Source of the DNA: Adiantum capillus-veneris
Lineage: Eukaryota; Streptophyta; Polypodiopsida; Polypodiales; Pteridaceae
Direction: 5' to 3'
Assembly (NCBI GenBank): GCA_014529385.2
Contig: CM043942.1
Location: 63,135,184-63,199,183 of the forward strand
Length of the DNA stretch: 64,000 nt
In this document: piece by piece, positions 31,276-41,669 of the stretch
Numbering within the stretch: the stretch's first letter is position 1
Layout of the letters: each line of letters begins with the position of its first letter
Notes under the pieces: model-generated
Told to the model about the DNA's origin: nothing
What the model saw: only the letters and a program-made list of their open reading frames with translations
Databases searched by the model: none
Program-made: the position numbers and the translations under genes

Positions 31276-32237
31276 CGATCTTGGAGAGTATATTTCTTGT
31301 AACGGGATGGAACACTCATTACATCTTTACCCTCCTCTTTTGTGGTTTCCATTTCGACCGTATATATCTGCTTTAGAGCTTTTTCAACTCTTGATATTAC
31401 TTTTTCTGCTCAACTCGTGTCGGTTGATTCCATGTCTTGTTTTTTAGGTTTTTCTTGAGTTTTCTTTCTCCTTTTTCTCGATATTTTTGACATTTTTGGT
31501 TTTTTGTTTGAAGGATATCTGCAAGTGATTTTGTCCTTGACACAATCATGTGCATCTATCTGCATCATGAACTGTCTTCTACTAGAGACGGATGACATAG
31601 GCCTAGATTTCACGTTTTTGGTGTCTCTTTTTCTTCTATACCATTTTTGTCTTCTCAATTTTTGGTTTGGAAAGTCAAAAAACTTTTCCTCCCCTCCTTT
31701 CATGAGTAGCTTAGCTCTCACATGTTCTTTTTCCGACCCCGAATCATCTGAGGTAGCTGAATGTTCTTCTAACTCATCTGTTGCATCGTAGTAGAGGTCT
31801 AAAAATACTTGTTGAGCTTTCATCAAGTCCTTGGACTCATGAATTTTTTCTTCAATGTGGAGGGTTGAGATCATTTGTATGAGAATTATATCATAACCAT
31901 CCTCATTGCAAAATTGAGTAGGCATAGACATATTCACACATACATCCATTGTCGCTAAAATTTGAGTCTATTCAAATGGCTCAAACAAATGTTCTGGAAA
32001 GGTTTTAGGTACATAGGATTCGTCTTTGCAATCCCTTTCTAAGATACATTCTTATCTTTTTAAGATCCTGTTTTCTGAAGCTCCACACATCCAAATAGGA
32101 GTGTCTTTGTTCAACCAAGATGGAAGATTAGTTTTAGCCAAAGAGACTGAATCAAACTCTTGTATGGGCATTTCCATGACATCTCTAGAAGTGTGATCTT
32201 TTAGATTAACCCTTGTTATTGATTCCACTTGCTTCAA
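31104..32237 (-). pseudogene. gypsy linker between protease and RT
   Basis: Three - strand frames (32,052-32,237; 31,410-31,949; 31,104-31,352) are hydrophilic. The middle one has an acidic then a strongly basic end (KKPKMSKISRKRRKK), which could be a nuclear or RNA-binding signal. No catalytic motif is present. The position is that of the long spacer found in several large plant gypsy polyproteins. Confidence 0.55.
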
Positions 32238-32357
32238 GTATAGATAATTATTTCCCTAATCCTGGATGAGCTGTACCTGTCGCATGAAAGGTCTTCCCAA
32301 TATGATTTCGTAATTGAGTTTCTTCCCAAAGTCTACCATGGCAAAAGTGTGTTGATA

Positions 32358-32960
32358 TTATGAATTAACTATCACTTTTTCAAGCAGTCCTAAGGGTCTT
32401 TCGATGTGTCCATCAGCCAATTGCAATTTCATTCGAGTTTGCCTAATGGCTGGTTGTCCCCAGGATTCCCATAATGCTTTCATGGCTATGGCTATGCCTG
32501 CCCCACTATCCAATATTGCCATGGTTTCTATGTCATTATATTTCACTGGAAGGGTTGTGTTTCCTTCTTTCCCTTCATAGTATTCTCTGACTTTGTTCAT
32601 TGGAACAGATCGAATCTCTTTGTTGTCCATTTTGTGTTTCAATTTTTCCAATTTTTTTATGATTAGCCCAGTTATCCCCACCTTCTCTAGAGTTTTTTGT
32701 AGGTCATTCCATAAATATGGTTTGATTTTTAACAGTTCTCCTAAAGTAAGAGTGCATTGGATGGGTGTAGACATGATTGAATGAATGTTGTCTACTTCTA
32801 GGGTCTGTTCCGCTCTTTTTACCTGAGTGGTCTTACACACTATGGATTCATCTTTGTTATCTCCCAAGTAGGAGGGTAATGTTTTCAAGGTCAATGGTTT
32901 AGACATTCCCGAAGCTTCAGATCCACAATCCCCATACAAGGATTGTGCATTCATGTCCAT
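32358..32960 (-). pseudogene. pr: gypsy aspartic protease (retropepsin)
   Basis: A 200-codon frame. The C-terminal half reads TTLPVKYNDIETMAILDSGAGIAIA with the catalytic DSG near residue 155, then MKLQLADGHIERPLG and LEKVIVNS, the flap and following strands. The N-terminal half is a spacer. The ILG block is expected downstream and is out of frame at about 32,250-32,340. The enzyme cuts the gag-pol precursor. Confidence 0.85.
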
Positions 32961-33056
32961 ATCAGGAGGTAGGTTGTCTAACCATACTTCCTCTATAGGA
33001 GCTGACTTTAGAGTTAGGCTCCCATCATTGATCTCTCTAACTTTTTCCCATAAGTA

Positions 33057-33660
33057 TCATGGCCAGTCTTCTTCTACAAATGGGATTCCATTTAAGGCAT
33101 CTTCGCTGTCCGGCACTATAAGTTCTGGCTCTTTTATTTCAAGGTGGGGTTCTACCACCACTTTCGATTTTTCTTGATTGTCTCTTATCACCACAAGCTC
33201 CTTAGGTTTTGCCATACTTTCAAGTTTGGGTTTTTGTTTTTCTAGCATTTCTTGTGTGATTCTTATCAAATTTTGATAAGCTTCAAGCTTAGCTACTTCC
33301 ATGTCTGGAGAAGGATAAATTTTTCATTTGTTTTCCATGTCTTGGCACTGCTTTAAGTCCTGCTTGGTAGGCTTCCAAGGCTGCATTAATAGGCTCAAAA
33401 ATTTTATCAACCAAAATTGATTCTCCAGATTTCACGGTGGTTTCTTTGATTTTGGTTCCAATTTCTTTCACCTTTTCCTGGAACACTTGTTTTGCTTCTG
33501 AGAGGCAATTTTTGTATTCTCTAAATCATCAGAGGAGTTATGTTTCTTTTTCTTAGCCTGAGCTCTAGTGATTACCTCGATTGGAACAATCGGTTCACTC
33601 TCAGATGAGCTACTAGGTATCACTTGGACTACATTCACTACTGTTTTACCCTTGTTAAAA
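33057..33660 (-). pseudogene. gypsy gag-protease spacer
   Basis: Frames 33,057-33,302 and 33,289-33,486 are helical and charged, following the VITRAQAKKKKH segment (about 33,540-33,580) that ends gag. They have no motif of their own. The equivalent + strand stretch is at 3,700-4,300. Confidence 0.5.
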
Positions 33661-33679
33661 GGATTTTTTGGACAATCGT

Positions 33680-35050
33680 CTAGGAAGTGTCCTCCCTTTT
33701 TACAACATTGTATGCAATAAGCTTCAACATGCTTGAGGTTTTTTCAGGCTCTGGGCATTCATTTTTCCAATGATCATATGCACTGCAGTTATGACAGTTT
33801 CTCGTTCTTGGTTTAATCATGGGTCTTACCATAGGAGATATGAAACCTTGATTAGCAACATAATACATTGGTGCAAACTTTGGTGGAGTATAAGTCACAA
33901 GTTCTTCCATTGGTGGTGTATGTGAATTATACGAATCTCCTTCTACCATTACTGTAGATGGACTAGGCTGAGCATAGGATGTAATAGGCACTAGTGCTTG
34001 TTTATCTATGACTCCTTCTAAATGCATGTACTTTACAGGCACTGCATTATGTCTTGGATATGGAGGTTTTTGACCCAACACGGGTTGAGGTCTTTCCATA
34101 CCCATCAGTGGTCTTTGAGCTAGTGCCATATTAGTTTGGTATCTGTACATGGGTTGTCCTTGTGGCCTCATGGTCACGTACTGAACATTCCCATCATACT
34201 TTGGTCGGTAGTAGCACTCATTGGTCTCATGGTTGGTCCATTTACCCTCGATTGCACACCATTTCTTTCGTCTAATTGGTTGTCCCTGTTGAGGTATCCC
34301 TTGCCCTGGTCCTCTCATATGTGCTTTTTGCATGTTATTCATCCATGTCATTCATCCTTTTGAGCATGTCTTCTATGGCTAAAAGTGGTGTTGCAACAAA
34401 TGTTCCCACTTGTGCTAGTTTGGTGGATGATATTTTCTCACTTTAGAGACATCTTCTTTGTTGAAAATATCACAATTGTCTCCTAAGTCAATAGCATCTG
34501 ACACACACTCTTCTAGGATTGTATGCTTCTTGTTATACAGTATAGCATGAATTTGTTTGTTTAGCAGTCCCTCTAGAAACAATGATACTAGTCGTTCTTC
34601 TGTAGGTATCTCTAGCTTTGGGCATCTGGCAATGTATTGTTTCACTCAAGTTGCACAATCCCTAACAGACTCACCTTGTTTCTATTTAAAGCTATAGATT
34701 TGAGCTACCATATTGTGTTTGATCCCCGTTTTGGAACAAGCAGCTACAAATCCTTGAGCTAATGTGTTCAAGTCCATGATTGACCTTGGTGGAATGTTTT
34801 GGAACCATGCTAATGCTTTTCCTTCTAATATCATTCCAAACCCCTCGAATCGAGTATGGAAACCGAATATGCATTTTGCTCTTAGCACTTGCTTAAAGCT
34901 TGCTCAGTGGTCGTATGGATCTCCCAATCCACTGTATTTTTTGACCCATTTTTGAATATCAGCTGGTCTGACACGTCTATTTGGTTTAACTCCCAGTCTC
35001 CTGGAAGTTGGTCCTGTTCTAAGTCCTTTAAACCAGTGTATTGGAAATAG
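33680..35050 (-). pseudogene. gag: gypsy gag: capsid and double zinc knuckle
   Basis: In transcription order: IQKWVKKY at about 34,950; a capsid-like helix block with FHTRFEGFGMILEGKALAWFQNIPP (34,682-34,888); CPKLEIPTEERLVSLFLEGL (34,415-34,645); a proline- and glutamine-rich linker; then two knuckles, CHNCSAYDHWKNEC (about 33,770) and CIQCCKKGGHFLDDC (about 33,690). The last frame (33,680-34,351) is open for 223 codons, but stops separate the others. Gag packages the RNA and forms the particle. Confidence 0.85.
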
Positions 35051-35236
35051 TGATTCATGTAGCCCTAGGCTAGCTTTAGTGTCACCCGGTTTTCTTCGTG
35101 ATGAGGTGGTTTTTGGCTTCTTAACATTACTCTTAGAAGATCTCTAATGGTGTTCATCTCTTGGAACGTTTTTGGTCCTTGGCCCAATATCTAATCTCTT
35201 ATTGAATACCCTTGATATTTGGTTTGTTCTACCTCC

Positions 35237-35974
35237 TCAGGAGTCATCATAAATAACAAAGTTGTCGTTATAACAATCCCTAAACAGGTAGGCTGGTAGA
35301 TCTACTGATCCCTTATCTTTGATCTTGACGATATAGATGATCTTCATGGGCGTTAGTTGTCCTGATTTGGCATGCAAAGTCCATAGAAGATCTTTTACAT
35401 TTCTATCCTCCCAACAATAGACTCCGATCCTAGGATTATCCGTACTAAGACATTTCGAAGGCTTCAAATCAACTTGATTGTATCCCTCAAATTATAAAGT
35501 TAGTGGTCCTTCTTTTGCTACCATATTTGGAATTATGGTGTTTACTTCTAACCGCCATTTCTCTATCACGTCAGGGTTTTTGACTTGTAAATACTGAGTT
35601 CCGTTTCTATCCATGTACATTTTTTCTTGTTTGTTTTCCCTGATCTCTTTTTCAATTTCAATACCATGGTCATCAATGCGAACAACATACTCTTCGTTAG
35701 GATCCAGGTAAACCTAAGCTCCATGGAGATTAGTCTTATAAAAAGAGAGTGTATGCTTATAGCGCACTGTCGTTCTGGTTTCTGAGTGAGTCGAGTAAGA
35801 AGACATTTTAGATGTTGAATTTGAAGAAGTGTCCGAGACTTCTTCAAGGATAGTGTGCAAGGGATTGCCTTGATTCACACTCTCTTCGGTGGATACTCTA
35901 ATGGAAGTTTCTCCAAATATGCCTTGATTTCCTATGCCTTGATTTCCTAGTACACGATCATATCTAAGGTTCAT
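35237..35974 (-). pseudogene. gag: gypsy gag N-terminal region
   Basis: Three overlapping frames (35,714-35,974; 35,566-35,847; 35,237-35,467) give a serine/threonine-rich start, then YLDPNEEYVVRIDDHGIEI-like and GTQYLQVKNPDVIEKW-like segments across frames. I know no domain for it. The likely start is the Met at 35,974, downstream of a 2-kb leader. Confidence 0.5.
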
Positions 35975-35999
35975 AAAGACTTGTGAAGCTCTGGATAGA

Positions 36000-37919
36000 G
36001 TACTTACCGCTGGATTGATTTGTTGTCAATTTCTTCCAAAAAACTTAACTTGATTGCAACTTCTGTCAAGCTACCAATTCCTTGTCTGCAACCTAATTCT
36101 TGTATCAATTTTGATCAAGTTAGCTATTCTCTCACAAAGACTGTGTAAGTTTTACTAACTATTGTGATTGATCTATGTGTATCACTTCAATTTGAGCTAT
36201 GGAAGTCAGCAATTGACTTTCAGATTCGACTTTGGCATAAATCAAAGGATTAATCTGCAACCTGGAAACTGAGTGAACACGTACCAATTTTGATCCGATT
36301 GAACCCAAAATTGCCCGGTGGCTTTGTATTATGCTGGTCTAATACTATACAAGTTAAAAAGTCAAAATTGGTGGCTCTGTGTAGCAACAGTAAATAATCT
36401 TGATTGCTTACTTTTATCAGTTTTCTGTACTTTTTGGCTTGGTTTACCAAGTATACAATCTGTTAAGGTCCTTGGACAAGTTTCAACAAGTTTGGACAAA
36501 ATCTATTCAAGTTTATCAACTGTTTCGTATCCGCAGACTTTGATTTCAAGAATCTGGCTTAAGTCTCACTTTTGTGATCCAAATTTCACCAAAATTGATG
36601 TGTGTGGTCTACTTGATATGCTTGACCTTGTGGTATGCTCAAGTGTGCAAGAATACTAATTTTTGAAGCAGATGTAAATAATCGTGATTATTTACTTTAG
36701 CTAAATTTTTGCAAATTTTTGTCCCAATCTTGACATAGATCTGTTAAGCACCTCAACTTAAGCACCCCAACCAAGTTTCATCAAGTTTGGACAACTTTTT
36801 GGTCAAATGGTGATCAATTTTCTGTCCGCAGACTGACTTTGCAAATTTGGTCACAATTTTCAATCCAAATCTTACCAAAGTTGGTTTGTGGGCTTATTAC
36901 AACATGGTAAAACTAGTGGGTTGCTAACTTAATCAAAAAAGTTGAAAAATGGGGCAGATGTAAATATTGTGATTATTTACTTCTAGCAACTTTTTGCATC
37001 TTCTTGGTTAAGTGAGCATGTACACATGTCTATCACATCAATATAAGCCTATGAATCAAATTTCATTGAGTTTGGACAATTTCTTTTCCAATTGACACTC
37101 AAGTTCTTGAAAGTCAGTACAAACTTTAGTTTTTATCCAATGTTTTGCCAATTTGGTGATCCAAATCCTATGTGCCTTTATAAAAGTTGTTTGTACACAT
37201 GTAATGAGTCATTGGTATCAAGCTTGGTCAATTTTGAGCTGAAAGTAAATAATCACGATTATTTATTTTAGGTTTAAAATGAACATTTTTTTGCACTTTT
37301 TCAATGGATAGTCTTTTCATGAGGTATTTTAAGCCTATGAATCACAGTCAAAACTTAATTTTTGGCCTAAAATGTCAAGAAAAAGTAAATAATTTGAGTT
37401 TTTGCAAACTCTTGAAATTTTTACCTCGATGTGTCCTTGAGCTTACCCACTGGTTCATACAACTTTTAAGCATACTCTCCAGTTGGATTGAGTGGTTTGG
37501 AGTCTTTTCGTGCTATTTTTAGCCATAGACGTGAAATTTTGCAAGTTCAAATAACACTCACAATGATTCTTTCGGAGATAACAATGTTATGAAATCCACC
37601 TCGGATTCTACTTACCCTACTCTTAGGTTCTCATGCAATGGGGTTGTGGAAAGTGTCCACAACATCCGTTTTCTTGTTTTTTATGATTTTTAAAGCATTG
37701 ATCTTAAGACTTGCCGTGTCTATCAATCATCCTCAAAATCCTACAATCCTAAAGGCAATCGGCAAGTACAACTTACCTCCAAGCTACCTCTACATAGCAA
37801 AAGATGACAATCTTAAGCTATGCGGTTTCTAAAAGAAAGTTTTTACTCTAGGAGATCCTAGAGGAAGTTAAAGGATAACTTCAGAATATACTCGTGTTTT
37901 TTCCTAGTTTAGGTCTCTT
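36000..37919 (-). promoter_or_regulatory. Long gypsy 5' leader with about 285-bp repeats
   Basis: The leader between primer site and gag is about 1.9 kb and AT-rich. A palindrome (arms GTAAATAATC and GATTATTTAC around two bases) or a close variant starts at 36,390, 36,674, 36,960 and 37,245, spacing 284, 286 and 285 bp, with a degenerate one at 37,385. Flanking parts of the units (e.g. AAGTTTGGACAA, GTGGGCTT) are weakly similar. The same arrangement is at 19.1-19.8 kb. Confidence 0.75.
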
Positions 37920-37940
37920 CGATTCCCAGCAGCGGCGCCA
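37920..37940 (-). promoter_or_regulatory. gypsy primer-binding site, tRNA-Asp-like
   Basis: The - strand reads TGGCGCCGCTGCTGGGAAT directly after the LTR end CCCA. It differs at few positions from the TGGCGCCGTTGCCGGGGA site of plant Athila-type gypsy elements. Confidence 0.85.
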
Positions 37941-38506
37941 TGGGACGAAGCTGACTCGACTAGTGCATAGAGGCTACAAGAGGTTTTCAATCTCTCGGAC
38001 AACAACAAACAACTCGCATTTAACTCAAGCTACACTCAAGTGACTGAAATCACCAAAAGCCAATCGCTCATCAGCAAACAAATCACATCCGTTACAGCAT
38101 TAGATGACATCTAAACGTAACGGAAGTTCTAGGACAAGTTTATAAGTCCTAAGCATATATGTTTATGGTCTCAAATCCCACTTTAGGATAGAGTGCAAAA
38201 ATCGCAAATATTTAACAGTAGTGGATTTTTGACCTAGTCATTTTTGACCCAAAATGCACCTAAATGCTTAGCAATGAGGCCCCAATACCCCACCTATGCT
38301 TAGTTTGTGATTTTGAAGTGTAAATTCCTACTTATGATGAGATTAGGCCGTAGGTCGGCGACGCCAAAAGCTACGAAATACCGAGAAATGCTTACTTCAA
38401 TGCGTAGAGCTCTTACCTGTGGTTGCAACGCAACAGATGCAACTGCAATGTGACAACTGGGGAGGGAGTAGGAAGTGCGAGAAAGAGAGAAGTGAGCGCC
38501 GTTAGC
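37941..38506 (-). repeat. gypsy 5' LTR, partial
   Basis: Begins (+ strand) TGGGACGAAG immediately beside the primer site. The far end is not clear: the sequence runs into the MITE-like element at 38,507, which may be inserted in the LTR. No 3' partner was found. Confidence 0.55.
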
Positions 38507-38981
38507 CATTAGGAAGAAAATGGAGTCTAGGAGGGCCTCTTTATTTGGTAGTTTAAGAGAGTTAAACCTCTAGTATTAAGAAAGCAATCAAAGGACAAAT
38601 TTTGAATTTAAACAGAAAAATGGCTAGTTTATTTGAATTCAAATTTTCCTCCCAAAATGAAATTTAAAATCTAGCGGGCAAAAGTATATCACATAACATA
38701 TCTATGGAAAGAGCTCGGCATATAGATTCTAGATCTACAATCTTCACTCAAATCGGAGATCATATGTAGGAGTTATGAAAGGCCAAAAATCATAAATTTT
38801 TCCTCCCCTTTTTTGGAAGAAAAAGTGTATCCTTTGACCACTCTTACACCACTCTTACACCTCTCTTACACATCCACCATTCTTGCACACATGGCATTTA
38901 TCTATTCGTCTAAATGTTAATCACCTCCATAATCTCATGGCAAATAAAGAGGCCCTCCTAAACCCCATTCTCTTCCTAATG
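38507..38981. mobile_element. MITE-like element, 475 bp, 41-bp inverted repeats
   Basis: The first and last 41 bases (38,507-38,547 and 38,941-38,981) are inverted copies with only three mismatches. Both begin CATTAGGAAG and contain GGAGGGCCTCTTTATTTG. The terminal CATTAGGAA and the GGGCCT block match the element inside copia-2. There is no coding capacity. No clear target duplication is visible (flanks GTTAGC and TCACGC). Confidence 0.85.
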
Positions 38982-39290
38982 TCACGCTGTGTATTTCATT
39001 ATCCAAAAATTGAAATTAACTTACAAAAATTGGCTTTTATATCTTAGACAAGGTTTTTGGTGGTCAAAACTAATAATCTGGGAGCTCTAACTAAAGATGG
39101 GTAATAACAGGTTGATACAATCTGAAAACTTGTAGCCCCGGCTCACTAATTACAAAGTTTATTCGAAAAATAAGAGTTATAATATTCTCGATTTATCAAA
39201 ATAATAAGTGTTTTTACAATGAGAGCTCCAAAAAATGGTATATGAGTTAGCTTGCTGCTGACATAAACCTTAATCCTAAGGCTATAACTC
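38982..39290. other. Unassigned spacer
   Basis: AT-rich DNA without recognisable gene or repeat; it may be the remainder of the gypsy LTR. Confidence 0.35.
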
Positions 39291-40010
<720 letters not shown>

Positions 40011-40199
40011 AGTTCTTTTTTTAGGTATTTTGTTTATTCCTTAACTATTTTGGTATTCTTTTACTTTAAAAAAAAAAAGTATGCATCTTTAAAATATGAC
40101 ATTTTTTACTCTAATATAACACTAACTTGACATTAAACATACAAGAGAAAAAAGATTTATCTACTTCAACACTGACTTAGCATTATGCAAGGCATCCTC

Positions 40200-40204
40200 T
40201 CTAA

Positions 40205-40238
<34 letters not shown>

Positions 40239-40240
40239 CT
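40200..40240. repeat. Short CT microsatellite
   Basis: (CT)n tract of about 30 bp in AT-rich DNA. The rest of 40,011-40,620 shows nothing. Confidence 0.8.
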
Positions 40241-40627
40241 TTCTCTCTTTTCTTAATCACACACCAAACAAGAAAACAACTACAAGCTAATCACACACTC
40301 TCTACAAGAAATCAAGAATGCAAGTGAGGGCAACCAGGAACTCAAGCAAACAAGCAAAGTGAGGGCAAGGAAGCAAACACCCTCTATAAATATGCAAGAG
40401 GTATGAGATTTTGTCATCTATCTATTCTATAGCATGTGTGTTTAAAACAGTAGGGTTGGGTGGGTTGGTAAAGAAGCTTACCTCTTGCTTTATGTCTGCC
40501 ATGGTTGTATCTTCTTGCCGTCCTCTTGTGTAGAGCTTTTGCACAATCGATCCTTCTTGCAATCCCATGATTTGTCTCATGGCCCACTCTTTACTCTCTG
40601 ACGAGGATGTAGCGCTCCACCAAAGAG

Positions 40628-40703
40628 TGGTGGTGTGTGTGTGTGTGTGTGCGCGCACACGTGTGTCTATTTTCTTGTATGTGTGTATGTGTGTGTGTTT
40701 GCT

Positions 40704-40780
<77 letters not shown>
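40628..40780. repeat. GT then GA compound microsatellite
   Basis: (GT)n tracts with a GCGCGCAC interruption at 40,650, then (GT)n at 40,708-40,738 passing directly into (GA)n to about 40,778. Confidence 0.93.
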
Positions 40781-40782
<2 letters not shown>

Positions 40783-40837
40783 TAGAGCTTGAGAGGGAGA
40801 GGTTGAGACAGTAGGTGCAATGGTGGCAATGCTTCAA

Positions 40838-40875
40838 GAGCAAGGTATGCCCAAAAAACGTGGCATACCTTGCTC
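40838..40875. repeat. Perfect 14-bp hairpin
   Basis: GAGCAAGGTATGCC (40,838-40,851) is followed after 10 bases by its exact reverse complement (40,862-40,875). Its role is unknown. Confidence 0.8.
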
Positions 40876-40879
40876 TGTT

Positions 40880-41660
40880 TCGTTTTTAAGACCGCCAAAT
40901 ATTACCTCGTAAATTATCGCATATATTACTGCGTCAATAATAATCCAATGTTAAAAAAAGTATCCGATATCGCAGTCTTCTTGCAACCCTCAATCTAATT
41001 TTCCACCCACCGTTTTGGAAATTTTTTGCCTCTTTCTTTTCTCACTCATTGCATTTTTAAAAATTATACTTCCAGTACTATTTTTAATATGTTTAAGTTT
41101 TGCTCTCTTTTTCTACTCATTATACTTTATTTAAAAATAATTTTAGTCATTTCTCTCCATTTTCCTATTGAAAATCTTCTTGAAATCTAACCTACTAATT
41201 GTGCTTTTTTTTAGAGCACATGTGATTCTTAATAAATTGTAATACTCATTATACTTTATTTTAACATATTTCCAATCATATCTCTCATTTTTTTATTGAA
41301 AATCTATCTGACACCTAATGTACTAGTTAATTGTTTATTTTTTAGACCACATCTTATTTTTAATATTTTTTGAATTAACATGTCTCTCTTTCACGCATCT
41401 GAATGATTGGATCATTGTGGCTCTCCAAACAGACTCGAACGTGATCGATGGCTCAAGGAAAAACTCCCTTATCTTTGCACCAAGTGCAAAAGGGAAACCC
41501 CTCGCTTGAGACGCATTGCTTTGGAGCATATGGAGAAGGAGGGGCTTTGGTGACCTTGAAAAAGTGCTCGATTAGATGAGAGCATCCCCCTTGATTGAGG
41601 ATACACCCACTGGTTTATGTTCGATGGTGTTGCTCTAGCACGCAAGACCCAAAGACACCG
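40880..41660. other. AT-rich stretch upstream of the transposase gene
   Basis: No gene recognised. It would contain the 5' end of the CACTA element that encodes the transposase downstream, but no CACTA terminus is visible. Confidence 0.35.
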
Positions 41661-41669
41661 ATAAGAGCG

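Larger units (their letters stand above)
22400..38506 (-). mobile_element. Ty3/gypsy retrotransposon, interrupted by a copia element
   Basis: Reading leftward from a TG...CA-type LTR edge at 37,941: primer site (37,920-37,940), leader (36.0-37.9 kb), gag (33.7-36.0 kb), linker and protease (31.1-33.5 kb), reverse transcriptase (30.2-31.05 kb), RNase H (29.6-30.1 kb) and integrase (28.55-29.54 kb, continued at 22.4-23.08 kb). The copia element at 23,088-28,542 interrupts the integrase. Without it the element is about 10.6 kb, large for gypsy. No convincing 3' LTR was found. Many stops and shifts show it is inactive. Confidence 0.85.
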
